Shown here in pieces: positions 50,743-62,700 of a stretch of DNA of 64,000 bases; the first letter of the stretch is position 1; each line of letters begins with the position of its first letter. Where the stretch lies: NCBI GenBank assembly GCA_960531495.1, contig OY482866.1, forward strand, positions 15,482,725 through 15,546,724, in the 5' to 3' direction. The DNA is from Zeus faber. Taxonomy: Eukaryota > Chordata > Actinopteri > Zeiformes > Zeidae. Under the pieces are notes generated by a model, which was not told the origin of the DNA, made no database searches, and saw only the letters and a list, made by a program, of their open reading frames with translations. The position numbers were made by a program, and so were the translations under genes.

Positions 50743-53700
50743 GATCATTAACACACATTTAGGGCTGGGTAGTAGTATTTGGTGCAGTATTTTTACTGCT
50801 TTAGTATTATGATGCTCTAAATTCTTTCATTGTGTCTTATAAAAGTGCCTGTATACCTTTGTTGTGACAGAACGTATGGCCCATCAGGCCTCCATCCCCT
50901 GAAACCTGAGTAAAGTGGATGTCGTTTACACATTCTGTAACAGACATATGTCTAGTAACTATAACAGTCTAGTAACAGACTAACAGATATTACTCTCAAA
51001 ACAGGACGGTGCAATTTACAAAAAAAAACCAACCCATAATGTCTTCTTCTTTTGGTCGTGAAAAGAAACTAAACCAAAGCCCATTGTCACTCAATGCCTC
51101 TGTGAATCGGATTTCAGTTCCTCAATGTGTGTCTATTCGTAGGTGGGACAACGCCGGCTCAGTGGGAAGATATAACAGGCACGACACCCCTTACATTCAT
51201 CAACGACTGCGTCTCCTTCACCACCAATGTTTCTGCCAGGTAACCTGTGGAAGAATTTCCAAGTTGGATGCAGATTTTTCACCATTAAAAAGCGGGAAAG
51301 TCTTGTTTTGCGACAGCTGTGTGGTTGCCATAGCAACTGCCTGTTTCTACTTTTAGGGATGTGGATATCGAGCATGTATGGTCTGTTGTTGGGAGGAGTT
51401 TTTCAGGAATTTCACACAAATCCCATGGTATTCATTCAGCGGCCTGTGCTAGTTTCATCAAGTTGTAACCTAATACCCCCCTCGCACTACTCCCTCCCAG
51501 GTTCTGGCTGATCGACTGTCGGCAGGTGCAGGAGTCGGTCAACTTCTCCACGCAGGTGTACCGTGAAATCATCTGCGTCCCGTACATGGCCAAATTCGTC
51601 ATCTTCGCCAAGACCCACGACCCCATCGAGGCGCGCCTGCGCTGCTTCTGCATGACCGACGACAAGATCGACAAGACCCTGGAGCAGCAGGAGAACTTCA
51701 CCGAGGTGGCCCGCAGCCGGGATGTGGAGGTAAGGCGGGGGAGGTGATTGTGAGATGATGAAGCCGTAGCGTAATAGGGGCGGGGAAAAGTAGGACAGAA
51801 CCAGAACAAATGGCAAACAGACAAATGAAAGCAGCTTATGAATGGAAGATAGAAGAGGATTCCTGAAGAGCTTCTTTAGAACACATCCCTTTGTCGTTGT
51901 GTGAACGACTGTATTCTGTCAACCCTTCAGGTTCTGGAAGGCAAACCTATCTATGCAGACTGCTTCGGCAACCTGGTGCCCCTCACCAAGAGCGGCCAGC
52001 ATCACCTCTTCAGCTTCTACGCCTTCAAGGAGAACAGGCTAGCGTTGTTCATCAAAGTAAGACGCCCTCCATCGTCTTCCTTCATGTCGTGTACGTTTCA
52101 CGTTTTCCTGCAACAAATATCAGAGGAACCCAGAGGTGGAAATCAGAGGTGGAAGTAACAACTGCTATTGTTGGCACTTGAAAGTTTTTCATCTGTAGCG
52201 GTTCTTCTATTCAGTATAACTAAAATTTGGGACTTTTTCACTTCTAACAAAGAGATTTGCCATCATGGTTTGGTCTGAAACGCTTCAAAAGAAACAGCGT
52301 TTTTGGATATTGAATGTTGATGATTGTCATTTTTGCCTTTTTTGAGGTAATTTATTTCACGAATGGGTAACCTACTGTGTATTTTTGGAGATCTATTTAG
52401 CCATAGTTAGTAGTTCCCCAACCATGCAAGGTGAAAAAAGTAACTCAATACTAGAGTGTTTTTTGGTTTTTTTTGGCAAACTCCTTATATACTGGAGTCA
52501 TTTTCCAGTAATTCCAGCACTCTCTCCACCTCTAAAGGGACATTGTGGCAGTTTTGCCAACACATGCCTTCCAAGTGCCATTTTCAGGGCCCTCCGGTAC
52601 AGAGGCACACGAGACAGGGGATTATAAACACCAGTATATTGTAGAGAGAGCTAGTTGGAATTAGCCAGGAGCAGATAGAACATGTCATGACACAGGCTCC
52701 TATCCTGAGTGTGTGTGCGGTGGGGGTTTTAACTTGTTTCTCATTAGACCAACCAACGGGCAACAGGTATGCAGCCACCCTGACCCCAATCACCTAGATC
52801 CAGGTCAGGTGTTGCTGCTCACCACGCCATATACCCCTGACACCAACACCCTGCCCCCCCCAGCAGAGAACGGAAAAAAATTAGCCTAAAACACATACTC
52901 TGACATAGGGTTACTATACCTAAAACACATACGCTGACCCAGCTTTACTATACCTAAAATACTAATTGCGTGACGTTGATTCTTATACAGTATATGCCAA
53001 AACATTGCTTATGTGGAGCTTTAAACAACTATTGACGGCGAGTTGCCACCGTTGCAGATCCGAGACAACACTCAGGAGCCATGTGGTCGCTTGTCCTTCA
53101 TGAGGGAGCCGCGCAACTACAGGTCGCTGACCCAGAACGCTGTATGCAACCTCAACATCACCCTCCCGTCATACTCCAAGGTAAGGTGGACGTGGCAAGA
53201 AGCGCCCTGCCCGTTGCAGGAGCTAGACATTGCACTTACCAGCCCTCCCGATTCACCTGGGGTTGAAACAATTATCCCGCAATTATATCAATGGAAGAAA
53301 AAGTTCTGTTTCATCTATTTGGAGGGATGGAAGCTTTTTCTTTGGCCACCTAGATGTGACTGTGGCCCCTATTCATCCACTTGAAAATAGAGTAGATCGT
53401 AAATACTCATACTTATGCTTCCTTTTAAGTAAATAAGTACATTTTACTTTGGTTGATCCAGCACACTCCTTGGGTTTTGGAAAATCTCCATATGGGGGGA
53501 GAGCTTGAGGATGCAGGTATCCACCCAAATTAGCACAGAGCTATTTTAAGACTTTGTTTGTCCATGGTAACAACAAAGCAAACAAATGATTATTTCAACC
53601 TTCTGTCATTGCCATGGCAATGTATACCCACTAAAATTTGTGCCAAGCCTGAAATTTATTTGAACTCTTAATACTGCACCATAAACTGTGCTCCCAACTC

Positions 53701-56700
53701 CATTTTCCCAGTTTTAATATTTATCTTGAGTCAAGGTCTTCGCTTTACTCGCTTTACGCGACACGTGTTCCTTCTTTGACCTCTGGCCATAGATGTCGAC
53801 CCTGCCGTTTTTCCCGGGATTCTCCCATATTTTAACCTCCTTCCCCATCCCAACCCCACTGACTGTCTTTCTTCAACACAGTGGTAACCGTGCTCGCTAC
53901 CTCTCTCTTCTCTATTCTCCCTTCATTCCGTCCCTCTATCTGTCTGTCTGTCTCTTGTCCTTATCTATATATCTCACCATCTCCGCTTCACGCTGCTTTT
54001 TGCCTCCCCCTCACATCAAAAGGATTCCGATTCAGACCAAGAGCAAGAGGAAGAGGTAACAGCCTCCGCAGTATTCCCTTTTGTAACAGTCCCACAACTA
54101 GCACTGCTCATGTGTGCCGTTTACCATTAGTCCTAACGTCAAGCCTGTACAACCATGATGATGATGTCAACGACAAGATAGTCAAACCCAAGGCCCTGTT
54201 CACATGCAGAGTTGTATAGAGCATTGTTTGTCACCAAAAAATAAAAAATAAAAAAACATGCACATGGTATTCATAACCATGACAACAACTCCAAAGAAAA
54301 TATGAACTAGAGGTGTAAGGATACACCCAGCGTGCGGCTCTGTACGATACATGGTCAGAGTGTTCACGGTTTAATACAGCTATGATATTTTAAACAGAGT
54401 TTAAATGGAAACAAAGAGTTGTTTGGCCTTTGTATAATTGAATAGCTTGCAGTGGCTTTTGGAGTTCTATTTCTATTTCAATGCACAATCGTCAAAGGTC
54501 ATTCAAGCAAAGAAGGATTGACAATCCTGCCTTCCGGTGTTAAGTACTGTATATATGATGTTAAGTCTGTCAATGAAAAGGAATAAATGAGGACATTAAG
54601 TGGATATCATGAGCCCTACGATGAACCCAATTACATTTTTTTTTGTTTTGGTTGGTCAGCTGATTTGTTTTCTTTTTTTTAAACGGTTGACATCATTTGA
54701 ACTTGAACTGTTTGAGCTGATATGGTGAGGGCGGTTGGGAGAGAAACGCTACGTGTGAACAGTGCCTGATGTATAATGTAGCTGTGTTCTTGCAAATTGA
54801 AATTGGTCAGTAGTTCATGTAGCTGTTTTTATTGTCATGTTTATCAACACATGTGTCTGTCTGAAAAATTGTTGAATCATATTAAGCCATATGGAAGTTT
54901 TTTCTTTTTATTTTAGTACCTATTACTGTTCATGTTCCTCAATATAAGTCCGTAGACTGGCACTCACTAAGCCTATGTGCTCGCTGCCTAAAGATTAAAG
55001 ACTTTCTTTTCGCTTTTACAGTCAAAATGTTCTTCTGACAGCAACATAAAGCTGTTAAAAATATCCCAAGCAAGTGTACTGTATCATAAGAGGACCATAG
55101 TGTAGGTGATAAATTATCAGTACATTATTAACAACATTTTTGTGGGACTTTGCTCGGACTGGAAATGCAATGGGATTCAATGTAGAGTGGAAAAAACAGG
55201 ACATTTTCCTTCTTCGCGCAGCGTCCACAGAAGGTTCTTGTCAAAGTGAGCGCCTGGACTTGGATCGAGATCAGGAACACGTAATGTCAGTTGTCCCACA
55301 AAACTTCCATATGGCTCGTGAATACGTGAGTGAAACCTGACTAACTGTAGTGTTCTTTCTTTGCTGTTTTTACAGTCCGGCCGAACACTTGAGAAATGTA
55401 AGACATTTATTTTAAACCTTTCCTGATATAACTTTTGACAGAAGCACTCACTAATACACTTCTCCTTTTCGCATCTGTATCTTATCAAATTTTAAAATCA
55501 GATCAAGTGCATGTCTTGCTAGTCTAACATTGATAGAGTTTACTGAAATAACCCGATGAACGCACATAAACTGCACAGCTCCACTTTCACTGGCTAAGCA
55601 TTAGGACCATATGCTTCTTTAGCAAGAGCCCTATAAGTCCAGAATTTTGTCAGTGGTGCATGATCTCATCAACTTTATGTGACACCTCTCCCAGGCCCAC
55701 ATTACTCTTGATTTCAACACCTTTTTCCTAGATTTGATTATTTATCCTGTCATTCCACCACTGCCAGATGGCCGCGACCCCTTTTAAGTGTTTTTTCCCC
55801 TTTGCCCTGTGTCATCCCCAGTATTTATTTATTTTTAAATTTCTCAATTGGGCGAATGGAGACAGTCAATCTGGTCTATTCATGTGTGCATATGAAATCT
55901 AATATTCACACATTAGTTCTGGTGGTATTTTTGTGACAATGAACCTCCCGCATGCTGTAGTACCCCCAATGGGAAAGCCACACCTCAACCAGATCCTTCC
56001 TTCCCAGCCCTCCTCACCTTTGTCCACGTGTTGCTGCAACCGACAGTTAGCCGCCGAGAAAACCCTTTAGCAATTGGCCGAATATGCTCTCTGGGCTTGA
56101 ATTTGACTGATTGTCCTGCATATGAGAGAAATTATTAAAAGAAAACACATACAGTAGAACCCTATTTAGTCCGCCAACTATTGTGATCAATTGTGAAAGA
56201 CAGCTGAAAGGCAGCTGCAAAGTACATAATTTGTCAAATGCGTGTTGAAAATCTTCACGTGGTGGAGGTGTAGGCCAATTACACGCACAAATTAGAGTAA
56301 CAGATGTATGTTTTATTGGAGGTCCAGATGTTCAATGTATTAATTTTATGCATAGGGATAATACTCTGTGTAGATGTAGATAACATAGGGAAATCATATG
56401 TTTGTTTCTTTCAGAGTATAGATTACATGCTTGGATAGATTTTTGGACAGTTTTCATGTACTGTATATTCATTCATATTTCGGTCACTCCAGTGTGGAGA
56501 ATAATTTAGGATCTACTGTATGTGTTTTCAACTTATTAAGATGACACCACCATTTTATACACCATGTAGCATATCTACATTGCATATATTAAAACCATCA
56601 AAACCTCACTGCACCTGTGAATTTAAACTCTCAACTGTCACCATCACTCACCCTATTCACATGTTTACCGGTGACTGTCTGTCAACACTTCCCCTTTGCT

Positions 56701-59700
56701 TTGCATGGAAATAACTTGCCTAATATAATTGTGTACGTGTGTGTTTGTATGCTGCTATGATTGTGTGTTAAGTGTTTGATTGTCCCTTTTGTCTTTGAGT
56801 TTGTTCGGTTTGATTTGGGAATTTATTTCTCATCATTTGGTTATGGTTGGGCTGTGTTGTTAATGTTGTTTGTAAGTAACAATGTTTTCCATTTGGTTAT
56901 CGAGCAGCTGATCAGGCTGATAGCCTAAGGAGCATGTACATAGCAGCCTGATACAGGAGGGGAGATGTCCCCTGCAAAATTAAAAAAAAAATGTTTTTTT
57001 CCCGTCACCTATTAAGAGAAATGGATAAATGTCATATAAATCATATTTGACATGTTAACAATTATATATTATATATAAGATAATGACAAAAATCATGCTT
57101 ATTAAACTGCATCACATCTGCTGTCATAGCATAGAGCAGCCATGTCATTATATCTCCTTACCACATTTTCTGGATCCCCGAGAGGAAATGACCTAAAATA
57201 ACCCTATTTTTTTTCTTAAACCACACAATGCAATGTACCGGAACACAGAAATGGTCACAATGTTACTTCCGCCCCAGATACACACACCCACCCACAAACA
57301 AACACATACACATTTGAAAACGTTCTGTGCCCCTTCCTAAAAAAATATAAAAGCCTGTCCTATCTTTACAGATATATTTTGCAAAGCGTTCCATATCTTT
57401 GTGTTGCCTCATCTAACCAGTGCTACTAATACATGGCAAGCTTTTAGGAGTAAAGGTTGCGCTTAATATAGTATAGAGGAAAAAAAAAATCAAAAAATCC
57501 TCAATATAAAAACTACTGTTCACTGGCTTTCTTTGAAATAGGCAACTAGCGTTCTCCAATTGTGTTGAAATATTTTTTTCTTCCATTCTTTACATATGAG
57601 CCATACATCTAAGCAATCTTGAGAAGTCTTGTTGATCTTTTCCTTTGTTTGTGTTCCATTTTTTTTCTTTTCCTTTGTATGTCAATGTCCAATTTTGCTT
57701 GTAGTTTGCATAGACAAGTTAATTTTCTTTCATGTGTGTTAGATTTGTTCATGCTTTTTGTCATGTGAGTGTGGGTGTGCTGAGTCTATGTATAAGCAAG
57801 TTATTTCCTGCTCTTATCCCTTGGCATTGCACCTTTTTAGTTAAATTCTACTTCACCACAGTATTTGCTCCAGACAGATCCAATTGTAGGGTCCCAATTC
57901 CTGTGATTCCCTGGTGTAGTGTCTCTTGTACTCCTGTTACCCTTTGATTCCTGATGGTGTGCTCCGCTCCTGTCCTGACCTCATTCTCCGATGTCTGTCT
58001 CCTTTCATTTCAATTTTTGATTTTCTTTACTCCTTACTTATCCCTCTTCCCTACGGAAGATGAAGAGACGGAGACGTCAGCCTTGAAATCAGAGTTGATC
58101 CGCGATCCCGACCTTCTATCCGACGTGTCAGAGATGAAACAAGACTTGATCAAAATGACTGCCATCTTGACCGCAGATCCCACTGAGAAATCCACATCCT
58201 TAGGACGGGGTGTTCTAGAAAAAGGGGCTGAGGAGGTGTCTGGAGAGCCATTAGAAATAATGGAGAAGGACTTGGAGAAGGTCAAAGAGGACTTAGAGAA
58301 AGTCAGTGAGATACTGAGGAGTGGAACGTATGAGGGCGAGGTGGCAGACGAGGCAGCCAAAGCTGCTAGAGTGACAGAGGAGTGGGTTCTCCTCTCAGAC
58401 AGTGAGATAGAAGATGCCAAAAAGATGGCAGCCTTAGAAATGAAGGAGCCAGTTTTACGTGAAACCAGGGCTAATAAAGGGGCTCCCAGGCCAAAAGCTA
58501 TAAAGGACAGTGGTGACCTCAAAGAATACCTACTAGATGCACCGGTTGGCTCCAAAACAAAAGCTAAAAAAGAGGCAGTTGTCCAAGAAAAGTTCACAGA
58601 TATTGTTCTGCGTAGAAGTGCAAAACCCAGCACACCAACAAAATCACAGGACAAATCATCTGTTTTGGACGTTAAAAAGCCAGTAAGGCGGAAGGGGAAG
58701 GAGCAGGGGCAGGAAGAGGAATCTACAGAGGCAAGCACACACTTGCGTGTGACCACTGCCCCTTCTCCCAAATCTCCTGTCTCCCCAGTGGTTGAAGAGA
58801 CCCCCATTGGGTCAATAAAAGATAAGGTCAAAGCACTACAACAGAAAGTGGAGGCAGAACAAAAGATCAAAAAGGTCACTGGAAACCAAGCCTCACAGTT
58901 GCCTGTTATGAGTAAATCCTCTCCGAAGGCCAAAGAAATCCCTAAATCAAAACAGGGCCCCCCAAAGTCTCCCAAAGCTGAATCTGAAAAACTGGAGGAG
59001 ACCATGTCAGTAAAAGAGCTGATGCATGCCTTCCAAACAGGGCAGGACCCCTCAAAGAGAAAGTCTGGGCTTTTTGAACTGAAGACATCCACTGTCACAG
59101 CTTCAGATCAAACAACAAAATCACAAACAAGCCATTCAAAATCCATGACTGAAGCAATAACTTCCTGTGTCACCGTAGAACGAGAAGTGTCTCTGGACTC
59201 CAAGCCTCACAAAAGAGGCACCACTCATCAACAGACAGAGAAAGACAGAATGTCAGCCCCTGTTGACCATAAAGAGCTAAGTGATACCATAGACTTTGGA
59301 AATGGTGGCCTCGATGATAGCTCTGATAGCTTAAAACACGAGGGTGCGGCCGACTCACTAAGTGCCAGTCCTGGAGAAGCAACCCCTCCTCTGAGTTCTG
59401 AAGACAGTTACAAACATGAGGGCCTAGCAACCCCAGGCACAAGTCCTGAAGGTCTGCCTCTTTCTCCGAAAAATGGAGATCCCAGGACAAAAACTTCTTC
59501 ATCCACCCTTGCAGCCAAAGGAGAAGGAAAAGAAAAGGAGAAGCATACAGACTCTGGCATGGGGACAATTGATGATCAGCGGTCCACTGAGTTGACCTTG
59601 CCCGTCTTTACCAGTGAAGCTGCAGATGACCACACCACAAGTGAGTCCATGTCTATTAGGACTGAGTCTAAGCCATCTAAACCTCGAAAGCTAACAAAGA

Positions 59701-62700
59701 GAATCTCAGAGACCTTAGAAACCTTTCTTAGTGATGAGGAAAGTCCTGATGGTCAGCGAGCATTATCTTTAGCTGGTTCTCCGGGTTCTAGATCATCTTC
59801 TCAGCATCATGGAAGCTTAGAACTGCCTTTAAGACACCAAGACTCAGATGCCCTCAGCCCCTTAGCTGATGACTCTTTGACAATTAGCCACAGAGACTCT
59901 CTAGAGGGTAGTCCTGTCATGGAAGAAAACTCCTCCCATAAGTCACCAGACTCCATTGAACCCAGCCCCACCAAAGAATCCCCCTGCCGTGACTCCTTAG
60001 AGAACAGCCCTACAGAGCAAAAAAACCAATCACCCTTCCCACTGGCTCTAGATCAGCCCACAATATCCTCTAGTCACCCAGAGTCCTCCAAAGCCCCAGA
60101 ATTTTCCCCTGATGCTTTGCACAGTAGGCTACTCCGAGACCCTGAGGCTGGTGCTGATGATGACAGTTGTGAGCAGACATCTCAGATGACAAGTTCTGGT
60201 AAGAGTCCCCTCTCCCCTGAAACCCCTAGTTCTGAAGAGGTAAGTTATGAGGTTAACCCCAAACCCCCTGATCAAATTTTCCTCTCTGTTCAATCCAAAC
60301 CAACTGTCATCCCTGAAGACCCAGATGAAGAAGATGCGTCAGAAGCTCAGAGAAAATTCACCCCAGAGGAGGAAATGTTTAAGATGGCAGCCAAAATAAA
60401 AACATTTGATGAAATGGAACAAGAAGCAAAGAACAAAATGAACTATAGGAAAGAAATGACAGCCTCAACAGATACCCAAATTGGGGATGACAGCTCCAGA
60501 ACATTAGAGCCTACAAGTGAAAAACCTTTGCAGGGTGAAAGTCGGCTCTCTGGGCTGAGAGAGGATTCAGAGTTAGCTCTTTATGTTAATCCCCATATTA
60601 AAGTACAACCTCCCTCTCCTTTTTCAGCAGGTGTGCATGAAGGAGTCTACAGCAAAGAGAGATCAACTACAACACCCAGTGTCTCATCAGAGGGATCTTA
60701 TTCTGTCTCAGATAAAAAATACGCAAATTCAAAATGGAATACTGAACAAGCAGATAAAGTGTTGCCAGCTGTAACGACTGGCAAACATGATGGTACTAAA
60801 GTGGTTGCCAGTACTATAACCTCTGCAAACATAACAGATGAGCAAAAGGAGATAAGCTTAAGGAAATCAAAGGAAAGCAGAGAGGATTGTGGGAAAGATC
60901 ACATGTTAAGAGATGTCAATCTACCCTCTGCTACGGTTAAAACAGGTAGCAATGTTACAGATGAAGTGAAAGGAGATCAAATGACACAAACAGGAGCAGA
61001 AGTGGCTGCCATTGGTAGTTCTGCTATTGCAGAACAAGGAAAGGAGATATTCAAATCAGAAATCTGTATCTATGATAATGGAGCCGAGGACGATGAAGGA
61101 GCAGAACCGCCCAAGACTGAGTCAAAGGGAGTCACTGCAAGATCAGGGAGTGACCCCTGGAGTTCCATGCGGGAGGATGATGCTGCTTTTGCGGCGCGTG
61201 TCAAAGAAGAGGAGCAGAAGATCCTGAATCTCATGGTAGAATGCCAGTCTCAGCAGGCAACCCCAGACACAACCCCGGGAAGAACTCCCACAGAGGAGAG
61301 CACTCCCACTAGTGAGCCCAACCCTTTCCTGTTTCAAGAGGGAAAGCTCTTTGAGATGACTCGGAGCGGTGCTATTGACATGACCAAAAGAAGCTACGAG
61401 GAGGAGGGTGCTGGCTTTGCCTTTTTCCAAATAGGTGAACAGCCTTTAGAAGAGGCCCTCTCAGAAGAGGCCACGCAAGAAGGTAGGAGAGTACCAGAGG
61501 AAACTGAGGTTGGCTTAAATCTAACACTAGAAGTTAAGATTGAAAATGATGAGAAATCAAAACAAATCATGGACAGTAAGCACCAATCCCCTCCTGAAGT
61601 TGATCAGCAAAACTCAAAGGGTGATGCCTCAAAATCTAAAATTCCCAAAATGGGCATTTCAGCCTCATCTAAACCCACAAAGAAAGATCAAACATCCCCT
61701 GAATCAGTCACGGCCAAAAAAGATAAAACTTTAGAAGAGGGCTCTTTGAATTTGGACACTAGTTCCCCTGATCCAATGATTACAAATGTACAGACAGCAG
61801 AAACTACTGTCACCAGATCTGTTTACTCTGAGCAGGGACAAGAGTCCTCAGATTCCTCTCCTGAGGAGCCACAGTCTGTTGTAGAAACTCCAAAACAAGC
61901 AGGAAAGGTCAAACAAACTGCTCCCGGTAGTTTAAAAAAGATCCCAGTTAAGACCCACGCAAAGCCTGTCTCTCAAGGTGGTGGTAAGTCAACAGTTCCA
62001 ACTCAGTCCCATGCAACTCCCTCTTCGGGCACACTCAAAAAAGAGGCCTCCTTCACTTCTGAGTCCAAATCAAGAATTCCCATTAAAGCTAGCACTACCA
62101 AGCCTGAGTCTACAGTAAAACACACTCTAAACAACTCTACGCAAGAGAAAAAGCTTAGGGTCCCTGTAAAAAAGGATTCTAGGAGAAAATCTGAGACAGA
62201 TGCTGGTCCCTCTGTGGATGCCAAAACAAAGTCAACGTCTTCCAAAGCCAAGAGCTTTTGTGAGGAGGAATCCACCAGACCATCTCCCAAAAAGGAACAG
62301 GGTCGTCCCTTGAGTGCAGAGTCACATAAGTCCAAAGCCTTCCAGTCCAGACTGCCAGTCAGGGGCAAAGCTGGCCAAGGTTCTCAAACGTCAACGACCA
62401 CTAAAGAAAAAAATGTGTCACGAAATAAACCATCGCTTGAATTCTTTGAAGAGATAAGCGATGAAGCAGCAAAACTCGTAGAGAGACTGGCACAAGCAGA
62501 GAAAAACAAAGAACAAGAGGCCGCAGCTGCTAACTCAGACGATGAGAGCAGTTTCATTGATCCATCAGTGGTTGAAAAAGAAACATTCCCTGAAATGCAG
62601 TTCCCTCCATCGGGAGACGTCTTTCCTATTAGGCCACTGTGGGACGACCCTGTTGAGACGCAGATGCAGCGAATTCCAGGCGATAAAGTCCGAAGTCAAG

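Noticed and set aside
57954..58059. Upstream extension of the giant-exon frame with an ATG at 57,954
   Set aside because: This part is intronic: it encodes a hydrophobic, Phe/Leu-rich stretch from pyrimidine-tract DNA, and the splice acceptor lies at 58,058-58,059.
58034..59098. 354-codon open frame antisense to the giant exon
   Set aside because: It is the mirror of a long, compositionally biased coding exon (Ser/Phe/Leu-rich shadow). No start context, splice signals or domain support it.
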